From assembly GCF_017875235.1 (NCBI RefSeq), contig NZ_JAGGMI010000010.1, forward strand, positions 62,001 to 126,000: 64,000 nt of DNA, in the 5' to 3' direction. The translations under genes and the position numbers were made by a program. Below, piece after piece: positions 50,548 to 60,340 of the stretch (positions are counted from its first letter, which is position 1; each line of letters begins with the position of its first letter). The notes under the pieces are model-generated. The model had not been told where the DNA came from. It ran no database searches and saw nothing but the letters and a program-made list of their open reading frames with translations. The DNA comes from Asticcacaulis solisilvae. Lineage in GTDB: Bacteria > Pseudomonadota > Alphaproteobacteria > Caulobacterales > Caulobacteraceae.

Positions 50548-50644
50548 GCATTTCCCCGAGATTTGTCGGTGGTCGCTATAAGACTTTCGCCGAAAGGCCA
50601 AGAAGAATCTTGCCCCTCCTCGCAACTATCGCCATACCGGCGAC

Positions 50645-51577
50645 ATGCCTTCTTTCAGTGCTTCCAGTCTCAGTGCCTCAAGTCGGGCCTACGCCCTGTT
50701 GATCGTCACCACGCTGATCTGGGCGGGCAACAGCGTCGCCGGCAAGATCGGCGCCGGCCATGTCCATCCGTTCCTGCTGACCGCCCTGCGCTGGTCGTTG
50801 GCCGTGCTGATCATCATACCGCTGGCCTGGCCGAAACTGAAGCGCGACTGGCCGGTGATCAGGCGTCACTGGCCGCTCTTGATCGTCTACGGCATCTTCG
50901 GTTTCGGCCTGTTCAACCTGCTGCTCTATACGGCGCTGAACTACGCCAATGTCGTCAATGTCATGATCGAACAGGCGGCGATTCCGCTGCTGATCTTCGC
51001 CGGCAATTTCGCCCTCTTCCGCGTCAAGGCGACCGCCGCGCAACTGGCCGGTTTCGGGCTGACGCTGGCCGGCGTGGTGGTGACGGCCAGCCACGGCGAT
51101 CCGTCACGGCTCCTGCGCCTTGAGGTCAATATCGGCGACGCCCTGATGCTGCTGTCGGCGGTCATCTATGCCGGCTATACGGTCGGCCTGAAGTGGAAGC
51201 CGCCGGTCCACTGGCAAACCCTGATCGCCATTCCGTGCATCGGCGCCGTCATCGCCTGCATTCCGTTCCTGATCTGGACCTACAGCCATGGGGCCTTTGC
51301 CTGGCCGGATGCGACCGGCTGGGGCGTGATCGTCTATGCCGGCATCTTCGCGTCATTGGTGGCATCCGGGACCTATGTCGCCGGGGTCGAGCTGATCGGC
51401 GCTAATCGCGCCGGCCTGTTCATCAACCTGTTGCCAGTGTTCGGCGTCATCCTGTCGGTTATTATCCTGCGCGCCCCGCTCGAAGCCTTCCACCTGGTGG
51501 CGATGGCGTTGGTCATCGGCGGGATTGTCCTGTCGGAGTGGAGCCGGGCTAGGTCTTCATCCCCTTTACCGCGCTGA
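50645..51577 (+). CDS. EamA/DMT-family transporter
   Basis: The 310-residue protein has ten hydrophobic helices in two homologous EamA halves. The first opens with LLIVTTLIWAGNSVAGKIGAG and includes ALRWSLAVLIIIPLAW and YTALNYANVVNVMIEQA. The second starts near NIGDALMLLSAVIYAGYTVG and ends LPVFGVILSVIILRA. The family exports metabolites such as amino acids; RhtA, a homoserine/threonine exporter, belongs to it. Divergence from the homoserine-producing enzyme, with 97 bases between starts, makes such a role attractive but unproven. It overlaps the convergent SDR gene by 29 bases. Confidence 0.85.
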   Translation: MPSFSASSLSASSRAYALLIVTTLIWAGNSVAGKIGAGHVHPFLLTALRWSLAVLIIIPLAWPKLKRDWPVIRRHWPLLIVYGIFGFGLFNLLLYTALNYANVVNVMIEQAAIPLLIFAGNFALFRVKATAAQLAGFGLTLAGVVVTASHGDPSRLLRLEVNIGDALMLLSAVIYAGYTVGLKWKPPVHWQTLIAIPCIGAVIACIPFLIWTYSHGAFAWPDATGWGVIVYAGIFASLVASGTYVAGVELIGANRAGLFINLLPVFGVILSVIILRAPLEAFHLVAMALVIGGIVLSEWSRARSSSPLPR

Positions 51578-52289
51578 AGAACAGACTATCGGGCAGAAGC
51601 GCCAGTAACTTGGCGCCTATCGAGAACGCCGCTGGGAAATGGATTTCGAAGCGCTTGCTGTTCAAGCCATTGGCGATGATCTTCGCGGCTGTCTCGGCCG
51701 AGATTTTCATCGGCATGTCGAAGGTATTCTTGTCGGTCAAGCGCGAGGTGACAAAGCCCGGATTGATCAGCTTGATGTCGAACCTGTGGCCCCATTCGGC
51801 ACGCAGCGAATTGGCCAGCGAGATGACACCAGCCTTGGTGGCGGCATAGGGCTGGGCATTGGGCAAGCCGCGATAACCGGCAACGCTGCCGCACAGCACG
51901 ATCTGTCCGCCGGCCTGCGCCTTCATCAGGCTCAAAGCCGTCTCGACCGTATTGAAGGCGCCCGACAGGTTGATGTCTATGATCGACCGCGTTTCCTTGA
52001 GGTCGAGTTCGCCAAGGTGCATCGGCGTATAGGCGCCGGCCATGAAGATAATGCGATCGGTCTGCGTCCAGGCGTGAAAGAGCTGCTGGGCGGCTGACAT
52101 CAGGGTCGCGATATCGGTGACATCGGCCTGTATGGCCAAATGGCCATGACCCGACAGGCGTGCCCTGACGGCTTCAAGCGCCTTGGCGTTGCGCGCCGTG
52201 ACGCAGACCGTCTCGCCGCGTTTGGCCAGTTCAACCGCCAGTGCCTCGCCGATGCCGCTCGACGCCCCGATGATCCACGTGTTTGTCAT
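51549..52289 (-). CDS. Short-chain dehydrogenase/reductase
   Basis: The 246-residue NAD(P)-dependent oxidoreductase has the classical SDR motifs: cofactor site GASSGIGEAL (8-17), the NAG-like FMAGAYTP, a catalytic serine in VLCGSVAGYRG, and the YAATK active-site Tyr/Lys pair. PGFVTSRLTDK follows. Substrate cannot be predicted. The ATG at 52289 overlaps the upstream stop (ATGA), coupling it to the chalcone-isomerase-like gene. Its 3' end overlaps EamA on the other strand. Confidence 0.9.
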   Translation of the reverse strand: MTNTWIIGASSGIGEALAVELAKRGETVCVTARNAKALEAVRARLSGHGHLAIQADVTDIATLMSAAQQLFHAWTQTDRIIFMAGAYTPMHLGELDLKETRSIIDINLSGAFNTVETALSLMKAQAGGQIVLCGSVAGYRGLPNAQPYAATKAGVISLANSLRAEWGHRFDIKLINPGFVTSRLTDKNTFDMPMKISAETAAKIIANGLNSKRFEIHFPAAFSIGAKLLALLPDSLFFSAVKGMKT

Positions 52290-52795
52290 GCGCCCATCCC
52301 AAGCAACTGCTTGCGCAAGACGGGCTGAGATGTCTTGGCCCCCAGCCAGATATCGAAGAAGGCCCGGCCAAAGGCAGGATCTTCGACACGCCCGATCACC
52401 TTGCCATCGCGATGAAAGCTGGTTGAGCCATCGGCGTGGCGGACGCCGGTCAGGCTCGCGCCCTTGGTCACATCCGGGAAGATACCCGCCATGTCTTTGC
52501 CCCACGCCGCCAGTTGCGTCTCGCTGTGTATGCCCTGACGGCGCATCTGCTCGACCGAATTACGGGCGATGTCGCGGCCTTTCAGTGTGCGCAGGTAGGA
52601 AAGCTTGAGCGCGAACGGCTTGGACGCCGAATAGACGCCGCCCGGCGCATACAGGGTGGCGTCGAACACCGGCAGGGTCAGGTAGGTCATCCGCCCTGCC
52701 CCGACCTTTTGCGCACCCGGAAGCTGCGGCACCTCGGCCAGGGCAGGCGTTGCGCAAAGACAGGCGAAACTCAACAACAGCAGGCGGCGATGCAT
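52286..52795 (-). CDS. Exported chalcone-isomerase-like protein
   Basis: The 169-residue protein has a signal peptide (LLLLSFACLCATPALA). A single domain follows with DATLYAPGGVYSASKPFALKL and LRTLKGRDIARNSVEQMRRQ, typical of bacterial chalcone isomerase-like proteins. These are mostly of unknown role, and some bind fatty acids. In gammaproteobacteria similar genes travel with lipid or SDR genes, as here with the coupled SDR. Catalytic flavonoid isomerase activity is not implied. The ATG at 52795 opens the signal peptide. Confidence 0.78.
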   Translation of the reverse strand: MHRRLLLLSFACLCATPALAEVPQLPGAQKVGAGRMTYLTLPVFDATLYAPGGVYSASKPFALKLSYLRTLKGRDIARNSVEQMRRQGIHSETQLAAWGKDMAGIFPDVTKGASLTGVRHADGSTSFHRDGKVIGRVEDPAFGRAFFDIWLGAKTSQPVLRKQLLGMGA

Positions 52796-52894
52796 CGGCT
52801 TTATTCCCGGTGAACAGCTTTTACGCCGGGGCATTTTGGTTGGATCGGCAACGGCCTTGCTTTCTTCGACTCGCCAAACCATGTAAGAAGGCGA

Positions 52895-55246
52895 ATGATG
52901 AAAAAGATAAAGCAAGAGAAGGTCCGGCTGCCGCAGGGGCTGCCCGACGATCAAACCCTTCTGAAGACCCTGCAGGACAATCGCGAACTCGATCTCTCCG
53001 ACATTGCCCGCATGTACGGCCTCAAGGGTGAGGACCGCCGCGCGCTGCGCCATCGCCTGAAAGCCCTTTCCGAAGCCGGCAAGCTCGACAAGCGCGGCCG
53101 CAAGACCTTTGGCGCCATGGGCCAGCTGCCCGAAACCGGCGTGGTCGAAGTCGTCGAGCGCGACATCGACGGCGAGCTGTGGGTCAAGTGGGGTAAACCC
53201 GAAGAGAGCAAGACACCCCTCGCCCGCCTGGCGCCGCTCAAGAAGAGCGCCCAGCAGACGCCACCGAAACTCTACGACCGCCTCTATGTCCGCTTCGAGA
53301 AGGTCTCGGACGGCTGGGTCGCGCACCTGGTCAAGGTTCTCGACCAGGACGCGCCACGGCTCGTCGGCGTCGTCCGCAAGGGCCGCCGCGAAATCCGCCT
53401 GGAAAGCGTCAACCGCAAGGAAAAGGACAGCTACGTCCTGACCGGCGCCAAGATCGAGGAGCTTGAGGACGGCGATGTCGTCCTGGCCGCACCCGCCGGC
53501 GGCAATCACCGCTATGGGCCCAAGCCCGTCCGCGTCGTCGAGGTCATCGGCAAGGAGGATAGTCCGCGCATTGCCTCGATCATGGCCATCCACAGCCACG
53601 GTCTGCCGGTCGGTTTCCAGTCTTCAACCGAAGACGAAGCCAAATCCGCCAAGGCGCCTGATCTCGGCAAGCGTACCGACCTGCGCGACCTGCCGTTCAT
53701 CACCATTGACCCGGTCGACGCCAAGGACCACGACGACGCCGTTTACGCCCACGACGACGACGATGCGGCCAATCCCGGCGGCTTTGTCGTCTGGGTCGCC
53801 ATCGCCGATGTCGCCCATTACGTCACGCCAGGTTCGTCGCTCGATCGCGACGCGCGCGACAAGGGCAATTCGACCTACTTCCCCGACCGCGTCGAGCCTA
53901 TGCTGCCGCACGTCCTGTCATCGGGCCTGTGCTCGCTGCAGGAAGGCGAAAACCGTGCGACTCTTGCCGTGCGCATGGTCTTCGACGCTTCGGGCAAGAA
54001 GACCGGCCACAAGTTCGTCCGCGGCCTTATGCGTTCGGCCGCCAAGCTCTCTTACGAGCAGGCGCAGGCCGCCATCGATGGGAATCCGGACGACAAGACG
54101 GGTCCGATCCTTGAGACCTTGCTGAAGCCTTTGTGGGCGGCGCACGCGTGCCTGACCAGGGGCCGCAAGGCGCGCCAGCCCCTGGCCATCAACTCACCCG
54201 AACGCCGCGTCCACCTCGATGCGGACGGCAATGTTGTCAAGATCGAGCCACGCATCAGCCTGGATGCCATGCAACTCATCGAAGAGATGATGATCCAGGC
54301 CAATGTCAGCGCCGCCGAAGAGCTGGAAAAGCATCGGACGCCGCTGATCTATCGTGTCCACGAAGCGCCCTCGATGGAGAAGATCGGCAATCTCGCCGAC
54401 TTCCTGGGTACACTGGGCCTGCCGTGGAACAAGGGCGAACCGCCGCGCACGGATCGGTTCAACCGCCTGCTGGAACAGGCCAAGGACACGGAAAACGCCG
54501 AGATCATCAATGAAGTCGTCCTGCGTACCCAGATGCAGGCCCACTATAGCGCCGAGAATTACGGCCACTTCGGCCTGAACCTCGACAAGTATGCCCACTT
54601 CACCTCTCCGATCCGCCGCTATGCCGACCTAGTCGTGCATCGGGCACTGATCCGCGCGCTGAAGCTGGGTGAGGACGGCCTGACCGACTACGAGATCAAG
54701 ACGATGGCCGACACGGCCGACCACATCACCCAGACCGAACGCCGGTCGATGCAGGCCGAACGCGAAGCCATCGAGCGCTATATCGCCGCCTACCTGCATG
54801 ACAAGGTCGGCGCGTCCTTTCACGGCCGCATCACCGGCGTTACACGCTTTGGCCTGTTTGTGAAGCTCAACGACACCGGCGCCGACGGCCTGGTGCCGGT
54901 CTCAAGCCTCGGCAACGACTATTACATCCACGACGACGTCCAGCACGCCCTGATCGGCGAACGTTCGGGCACGCGCTGGCGACTGGGTGCCGAGGTCGAG
55001 GTCGAACTGTCCGAAGCCGTGCCGATCACCGGTGGCCTGTTGTTCAAGATGCTGTCGGAGCCTGAAAACGCCGATCCGAACGCGCCCCGCCCGCGCCTCG
55101 GGATCCGCAAGCGTAGCGATGGCGGCGGCTTCCAGCCGCGCGGCAAGGGGCCGAAGAAGCCGGGCTTCCGCGACGAAGCGCGCGGACCGAAAAGAGGCGG
55201 CCCGCGCGACGGCGTCAAGAATATGAAGAAAAAGAAGAAGCGTTAG
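52895..55246 (+). CDS. rnr: Ribonuclease R
   Basis: RNase R is a 3'-5' exoribonuclease that degrades structured RNA. The 783-residue protein has an N-terminal helix-turn-helix region (LDLSDIARMYGLKGEDRRAL), cold-shock domains, and the RNB domain with catalytic acids in DPVDAKDHDDAVYA. HFTSPIRRYADLVVHR follows, then an S1 domain (GRITGVTRFGLFVKLNDTGADGL split across it). The Lys/Gly/Arg-rich tail (residues from about 730) ends NMKKKKKR, as in RNase R rather than RNase II. Its stop overlaps the convergent DUF1579-like gene by four bases. Confidence 0.96.
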   Translation: MMKKIKQEKVRLPQGLPDDQTLLKTLQDNRELDLSDIARMYGLKGEDRRALRHRLKALSEAGKLDKRGRKTFGAMGQLPETGVVEVVERDIDGELWVKWGKPEESKTPLARLAPLKKSAQQTPPKLYDRLYVRFEKVSDGWVAHLVKVLDQDAPRLVGVVRKGRREIRLESVNRKEKDSYVLTGAKIEELEDGDVVLAAPAGGNHRYGPKPVRVVEVIGKEDSPRIASIMAIHSHGLPVGFQSSTEDEAKSAKAPDLGKRTDLRDLPFITIDPVDAKDHDDAVYAHDDDDAANPGGFVVWVAIADVAHYVTPGSSLDRDARDKGNSTYFPDRVEPMLPHVLSSGLCSLQEGENRATLAVRMVFDASGKKTGHKFVRGLMRSAAKLSYEQAQAAIDGNPDDKTGPILETLLKPLWAAHACLTRGRKARQPLAINSPERRVHLDADGNVVKIEPRISLDAMQLIEEMMIQANVSAAEELEKHRTPLIYRVHEAPSMEKIGNLADFLGTLGLPWNKGEPPRTDRFNRLLEQAKDTENAEIINEVVLRTQMQAHYSAENYGHFGLNLDKYAHFTSPIRRYADLVVHRALIRALKLGEDGLTDYEIKTMADTADHITQTERRSMQAEREAIERYIAAYLHDKVGASFHGRITGVTRFGLFVKLNDTGADGLVPVSSLGNDYYIHDDVQHALIGERSGTRWRLGAEVEVELSEAVPITGGLLFKMLSEPENADPNAPRPRLGIRKRSDGGGFQPRGKGPKKPGFRDEARGPKRGGPRDGVKNMKKKKKR

Positions 55247-55800
55247 GGTTTAACTGCCCCAGCGGCGGGCCACTCGCTGTCGCCGACGCGCTTGAGGTTC
55301 ATTTCGACGACGGTGCGCGCCGGCTGGCCTTGCGTGACATATTGCTGGACTTCGTGCCAGGTGCCGTCCTTGATCGTGATGGTGCTGACGATATTGGCAT
55401 TGGGACCGGCAGGGATTTCCCAGACCGCGCCCGTATCGGTCGGAGTCATTTTGAACGTGCCCGATCGGCCGGCATTGTAGGTACGGAACTCGTAGCCCTG
55501 CGTCTGGGTATTCCACGAAATGACGCCGAACGCGTTGAAGCCGATCTTGCCGTCCGCCAGATAGCCCGTGCCTTCGACGACCAGGACATCGCCACCGAGC
55601 AGCGGCCCGATCCGCTCGGTCTGCGTCACATTGAACGGCACGCCACCGGGGCCCGTCCCCTTGGCTTCGCCCTTCCAGACGCCCTTCATGGCGTCGAATT
55701 TCGCCATGGCGGCGGCGTTGACGCCGGCCTCCCCGGCAAAGGCAGGCATGGCTATGGCGGCGGCGATCAGCGCACCGGCGGCAAGTACGGTCTTCAGCAT
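55243..55800 (-). CDS. Exported DUF1579-like protein
   Basis: The 185-residue protein begins with a signal peptide (ALIAAAIAMPAFA). Its mature part has the lipocalin-like DUF1579 layout: FDAMKGVWKGEAKGTGPGG, TQTERIGPLLGGDVLVVEG, FNAFGVISWNTQTQGYEF and MNLKRVGD. The role is unknown; such proteins may bind small ligands. The ATG at 55800 opens the signal, and the 12 upstream codons are dropped. Confidence 0.7.
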   Translation of the reverse strand: MLKTVLAAGALIAAAIAMPAFAGEAGVNAAAMAKFDAMKGVWKGEAKGTGPGGVPFNVTQTERIGPLLGGDVLVVEGTGYLADGKIGFNAFGVISWNTQTQGYEFRTYNAGRSGTFKMTPTDTGAVWEIPAGPNANIVSTITIKDGTWHEVQQYVTQGQPARTVVEMNLKRVGDSEWPAAGAVKP

Positions 55801-55930
55801 GTCAGTCTCCCTCAGCGATAGCGGTGAGGTTAACACGCCGCCAGACTCGCGGCTTGAAGATTTCGGACTTCGAACTTTGTCGCATTGCCCAACGGCGACC
55901 CGGTGGCCACTTCGCCGGGAAATGCTCCGC

Positions 55931-56716
55931 TCAGCAGAGTTCCAGCAGATTGAAATGCCGTATCTGGTCGAGGTAGGCGCGCAGTTGCAGCGGCGACATG
56001 CCGAACACGGCCTTCAGTTCCCGCGTGAAGTGCGGCTGGTCGGCATAACCGTGATCGGCCGAGATGGTCGCGACATTGCCCGATCGTTGATAGGCCAAGT
56101 CGATGCAGGCCCGGCGCACACGCCGCAGCCGGGCGAAGACCTTCGGTGACAGTCCCGTCTCACGCTGAAAGCGGCGGCGCAACTGCCGCTCGCCGATCGC
56201 ACTGCTGGCCATGAGGTCGCTCATTGCCGCAAAGCCATCGCTGTCGACCAGCTTCTGCGCCAGGGCACAGACCTCTGCGTCGAGCAAGCCGTGATCAGGG
56301 CGCCCGGAAAGAGCCGCTTCAAACCCTTCGGCAAAACGGGAAAGGCTGTCCGCTCCGCCGCACGCCGACTGGATGGCCGCGCCGAGCTCCGGCGACAGCA
56401 TCATCATGGGCATTTTCTGGCCAACCAGCCCGATCACGTCAGATCCCATTACGGCGCGCCAAGCGCCTGAGCGAATGCGCGCGCCGCGATAGGTCAGCCC
56501 GCGCTGCACCGGCACACGTACCGCAACCGGCGATGGCCCGGCGACACTGACAAAGGGGCCGCCCGGCATGGGTTCGATCACGGCGATATTGGCCGTGCCG
56601 TCCGGGACGATAACGTGTTCGTAGCTTTCCGGATCGCACGCTTCGGTTCCGAACGCCCAGAACCGTTCGATGAACGGGGCGAACTGTGGCGACGGCGCGC
56701 GCTCCTCGTATTTCAT
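55931..56716 (-). CDS. AraC-family transcriptional regulator
   Basis: The 261-residue protein has an N-terminal ligand or dimerisation region similar to DUF6597-type domains (MKYEERAPSPQFAPFIERFWAF, HVIVPDGTANIAV split). The C-terminal AraC double helix-turn-helix follows: SSAIGERQLRRRFQRETG, then VATISADHGYADQPHFTREL and FGMSPLQLRAYL. It likely regulates nearby metabolism. The ATG overlaps the cupin stop (ATGA), so the two are coupled and the cupin could share its signal. Confidence 0.88.
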   Translation of the reverse strand: MKYEERAPSPQFAPFIERFWAFGTEACDPESYEHVIVPDGTANIAVIEPMPGGPFVSVAGPSPVAVRVPVQRGLTYRGARIRSGAWRAVMGSDVIGLVGQKMPMMMLSPELGAAIQSACGGADSLSRFAEGFEAALSGRPDHGLLDAEVCALAQKLVDSDGFAAMSDLMASSAIGERQLRRRFQRETGLSPKVFARLRRVRRACIDLAYQRSGNVATISADHGYADQPHFTRELKAVFGMSPLQLRAYLDQIRHFNLLELC

Positions 56717-57192
56717 GGATAGGGTGTTCCGTCCTTATGCGTGAACCGCCAGGCACCATCGACCATTTCGGCGGCAATGTCATCGTCCGGGTAGGATGCC
56801 GTATCGCCGGGCGTGCGATCGCCGACTTCGAGATAGACGACGTCTTCACTGCCCTGGTTAGTCAGGACGTGACCGTCGGGCAAGCCGGCCTTGAAACCGG
56901 CGCACATGCCGGCCGTCAGGACCGTCTCGCCGACGTCCGTGACCAGCGTCGCCGTGCCGCTTAAGATGTAGATGAACTCGTCCTGGCGGGAATGATAGTG
57001 CCGGAGCGCCGACTGGCCGCCAGGAAGGATGCGCGTCAGATTGACGCCGAAGTTGGTCAGTCCAAACAGATCGCCAAGCGTGCGCTTCTCGCGCCCCTTC
57101 ATCATCGAATAGAACGGCTCGGGATAGACCGAGGGCTTGACACGCGGCGCGACATCCGCTGCTAGGACGGCGATTGGCTTGGCTTCAGGCAT
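56713..57192 (-). CDS. Cupin-domain protein
   Basis: The 159-residue protein is a single cupin. Motif 1 is HYHSRQDEFIYILSGTATL with metal-ligand His and Glu; motif 2 is AGMCAGFKAGLPDGHVLTN. The C-terminus has YLEVGDRTPGDTASYPDDDI, a pattern of cupins active on sugars or small acids. Substrate unknown. It is the first gene of a two-gene unit with the AraC regulator and diverges from rpmG 178 bases away. Confidence 0.85.
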   Translation of the reverse strand: MPEAKPIAVLAADVAPRVKPSVYPEPFYSMMKGREKRTLGDLFGLTNFGVNLTRILPGGQSALRHYHSRQDEFIYILSGTATLVTDVGETVLTAGMCAGFKAGLPDGHVLTNQGSEDVVYLEVGDRTPGDTASYPDDDIAAEMVDGAWRFTHKDGTPYP

Positions 57193-57370
57193 GGCGTTTC
57201 CCTGTGTTTGACGGGCCAAAGCTATAAAGTCGCGGCACTGCCAAAAAAAGCGCGACATCCTGCCATTTGGCCATTGACTTTGGGCGGATGGTGAGTATTT
57301 TCCGCGCCTCGCAATTCTTCGCGCCGGATGTTACCGCGCGCGCCAAATCGTACTGTTAGGGACACCCGTC

Positions 57371-57538
57371 ATGGCTAAGCCAGCTTCGATCAAGATCCGT
57401 CTGAACTCGACGGCTGACACCGGCTTCTTCTACGTCACCAAGAAGAACGCCCGCACCAAGACCGAAAAGATGGTCCTGAAGAAGTATGACCCGGTCGTGC
57501 GCAAGCACGTCGAATTCAAGGAAGGCAAGATTAAGTAA
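57371..57538 (+). CDS. rpmG: 50S ribosomal protein L33
   Basis: This 55-residue protein belongs to the large ribosomal subunit near the E site. The sequence starts [20 protein letters not shown] and continues [21 protein letters not shown]; it matches L33 in length and pattern. It has no CxxC pairs, so it is the zinc-independent form, which is not repressed in zinc-limited cells. It is followed by a hairpin CCTTGAAC / GTTCAAGG and a strong terminator. Confidence 0.95.
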   Translation: MAKPASIKIRLNSTADTGFFYVTKKNARTKTEKMVLKKYDPVVRKHVEFKEGKIK

Positions 57539-57597
57539 TCTGCTTTTCAATCTAGATTGGCCTTGAACATTCCCCCCCCTCGTTCAAGGTCTGCGGA

Positions 57598-57637
57598 AGC
57601 CGCGCCTTTGAGTTCCCCCAACTCGGCGCGGCTTTTT
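57598..57637 (+). terminator. Terminator after rpmG
   Basis: A 9-bp stem AGCCGCGCC / GGCGCGGCT, with an inner GAGTT / AACTC pair, is followed by five T residues. Confidence 0.92.
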
Positions 57638-57650
57638 CGCGTCTGGCCCT

Positions 57651-57680
57651 TTTTACCGCCCTACAAGTGGGGCGGTAAAA
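57651..57680. terminator. Terminator after pleD
   Basis: TTTTACCGCCC and GGGCGGTAAAA form an 11-bp perfect stem, 6 bases past the pleD stop. The flanking A/T runs allow function in both directions, adding to the rpmG terminator. Confidence 0.88.
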
Positions 57681-57686
57681 AAGATC

Positions 57687-59054
<1,368 letters not shown>

Positions 59055-59062
59055 GACTTAAC

Positions 59063-59431
59063 TCAGCCCAGATAGCGCCGGACCGTTTCCAGGAAATGCG
59101 TGACCGAGATCGGCTTGGAGATATAGGCCTCGCAGCCGCCGTCACGGATACGCTCCTCGTCGCCCTTCATGGCGAAGGCCGTCACGGCCACCACCGGAAT
59201 GTGCGACAGCTCGTCGTCTTCCTTCAGCCACTTGGTGACTTCGAGGCCGGAGATTTCGGGCAGCTGGATATCCATGAGGATCAGGTCCGGACGATGCTGG
59301 CGGGCAAGCGTCAGGGCCGACAGACCTTCACCGGTCTGAAGCGTCTCATAACCCTGCGCGTCGAGCAGGTCATGGAAGAGCTTCATGTTCAGCTCATTGT
59401 CCTCGACAATGAGGACCTTCTTGTTGGTCAT
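59063..59431 (-). CDS. divK: Single-domain response regulator DivK
   Basis: DivK relays the DivJ/PleC signal and controls CckA through DivL, setting cell polarity. The 122-residue receiver has [20 protein letters not shown], phospho-Asp54 in [35 protein letters not shown] and ISKPIS. The match to Caulobacter DivK, as I recall it, is nearly continuous. The ATG at 59431 gives the standard N-terminus; an upstream ATG adds nine residues. It heads divK-pleD. Confidence 0.97.
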   Translation of the reverse strand: MTNKKVLIVEDNELNMKLFHDLLDAQGYETLQTGEGLSALTLARQHRPDLILMDIQLPEISGLEVTKWLKEDDELSHIPVVAVTAFAMKGDEERIRDGGCEAYISKPISVTHFLETVRRYLG

Positions 59432-59585
59432 ATCGACAACCTTTGTGCCCTCGAACATCTAAACCGCCACCTGTGCAAGTGTCGAATCGGGGCGCAGCCG
59501 GATTCCGTAAGTCTTCTGAGAACGTTTAGCAGGGAGTCTCTTAAAGGCAGGTGAAGGGGAAGCTAACGAGAGGTAAAAATGCGTA

Positions 59586-59601
59586 GTTAATTCCTTAGCA
59601 A
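59586..59601. promoter_or_regulatory. Weak CtrA-like site upstream of divK
   Basis: GTTAA-N7-GCAA on the plus strand matches the CtrA box at the GTTAA half and two of four bases at the other. CtrA regulates divK in Caulobacter, which motivates the search, but the match is poor. The 286-base gap up to the ridA start is otherwise without visible genes. Confidence 0.2.
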
Positions 59602-59717
59602 AACGTTAGTATATAAGGCTTTTTCACGTCCGTTAGGGGTATGTTTACCGCTTCTCGACAAGGCGGCAGATTCGGCTATAAGCGTGCCAATCTCACAGCC
59701 CAGATAAGGTGCCTCCA

Positions 59718-60188
59718 ATGTCCAAATCCGAAGAGCGTCTGAGCGCGCTCGGCCTCAGCCTGCCGACCCCGACCTCCCCGGTCGCCAACTACGTGCCCTT
59801 CGTGCGCACCGGCAATTACGTCCACATCTCCGGTCAGCTGTCGAACGACGGCTCGGGCCGCATCAAGGGCACGCTGGGCGTCGACGTCTCGATCGAGGAA
59901 GGCCAGGAAGCGGCGCGCCTGTGCGGCCTGAACCTGCTGGCGCAGATGAAGGCGGCCGCCGGCGGCGACCTCGACAATATTGTGCGCGTCGTCAAGCTCA
60001 ACGCCTTCGTCCAGGCCGGCCCGGACTTTTACGATATCCCGCAGGTCATCAATGGCTGCTCGGACCTGATGGTCGCCGTCCTCGGCGATGCCGGCCGCCA
60101 TGCCCGCTCGGCCGTCGGCATGTACAAGATTCCGCTCGGCTTCGCGGTCGAGATCGACGCGTTTGTGGAAGTGGCGGATCGCCGATAG
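59718..60188 (+). CDS. RidA/YjgF-family protein
   Basis: The 156-residue protein belongs to the RidA superfamily, whose archetype hydrolyses reactive enamine/imine intermediates from PLP enzymes. It has VANYVPFVRTGNYVHISGQL, the core LDNIVRVVKLNAFVQ, and the closing GRHARSAVGMYKIPLGFAVE split around the conserved arginine. The length and N-terminus suggest a YjgF subgroup common in alphaproteobacteria rather than canonical RidA (about 128 residues). The ATG at 59718 is preferred to a GTG three codons upstream. Confidence 0.88.
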   Translation: MSKSEERLSALGLSLPTPTSPVANYVPFVRTGNYVHISGQLSNDGSGRIKGTLGVDVSIEEGQEAARLCGLNLLAQMKAAAGGDLDNIVRVVKLNAFVQAGPDFYDIPQVINGCSDLMVAVLGDAGRHARSAVGMYKIPLGFAVEIDAFVEVADRR

Positions 60189-60238
60189 CTCCGTCGCGTT
60201 ACGGGGTGAGGGGGACCGTGTCCCCTTCCTCTTTAAAG

Positions 60239-60279
60239 ATAAATCAGGGCAGCCCTTCCAAGGGGCTGCCCTGATTTAT
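60239..60279 (+). terminator. Long hairpin after the RidA-family gene
   Basis: ATAAATCAGGGCAGCCC and its exact complement form a 17-bp stem around a seven-base loop. The AT-rich base of the stem can serve as a short T tract. Confidence 0.75.
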
Positions 60280-60287
60280 ATCTAAGG

Positions 60288-60308
60288 CGAGGGGGCTCAG
60301 CCCCCTCG
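60288..60308. repeat. Perfect palindrome upstream of the GNAT gene
   Basis: CGAGGGGGCT and AGCCCCCTCG flank a single C, ending 32 bases before the start codon at 60341. It may be an operator or a REP-like remnant. Confidence 0.6.
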
Positions 60309-60340
60309 ACCCCATAAGCCGACAGGGCTATTGTCGCCGC

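Noticed and set aside
49039-51123. A long plus-strand frame across the aspartokinase-homoserine dehydrogenase gene
   Set aside because: It is antisense, has low-complexity His/Arg/Gly composition and no motifs, and overlaps two recognised genes.
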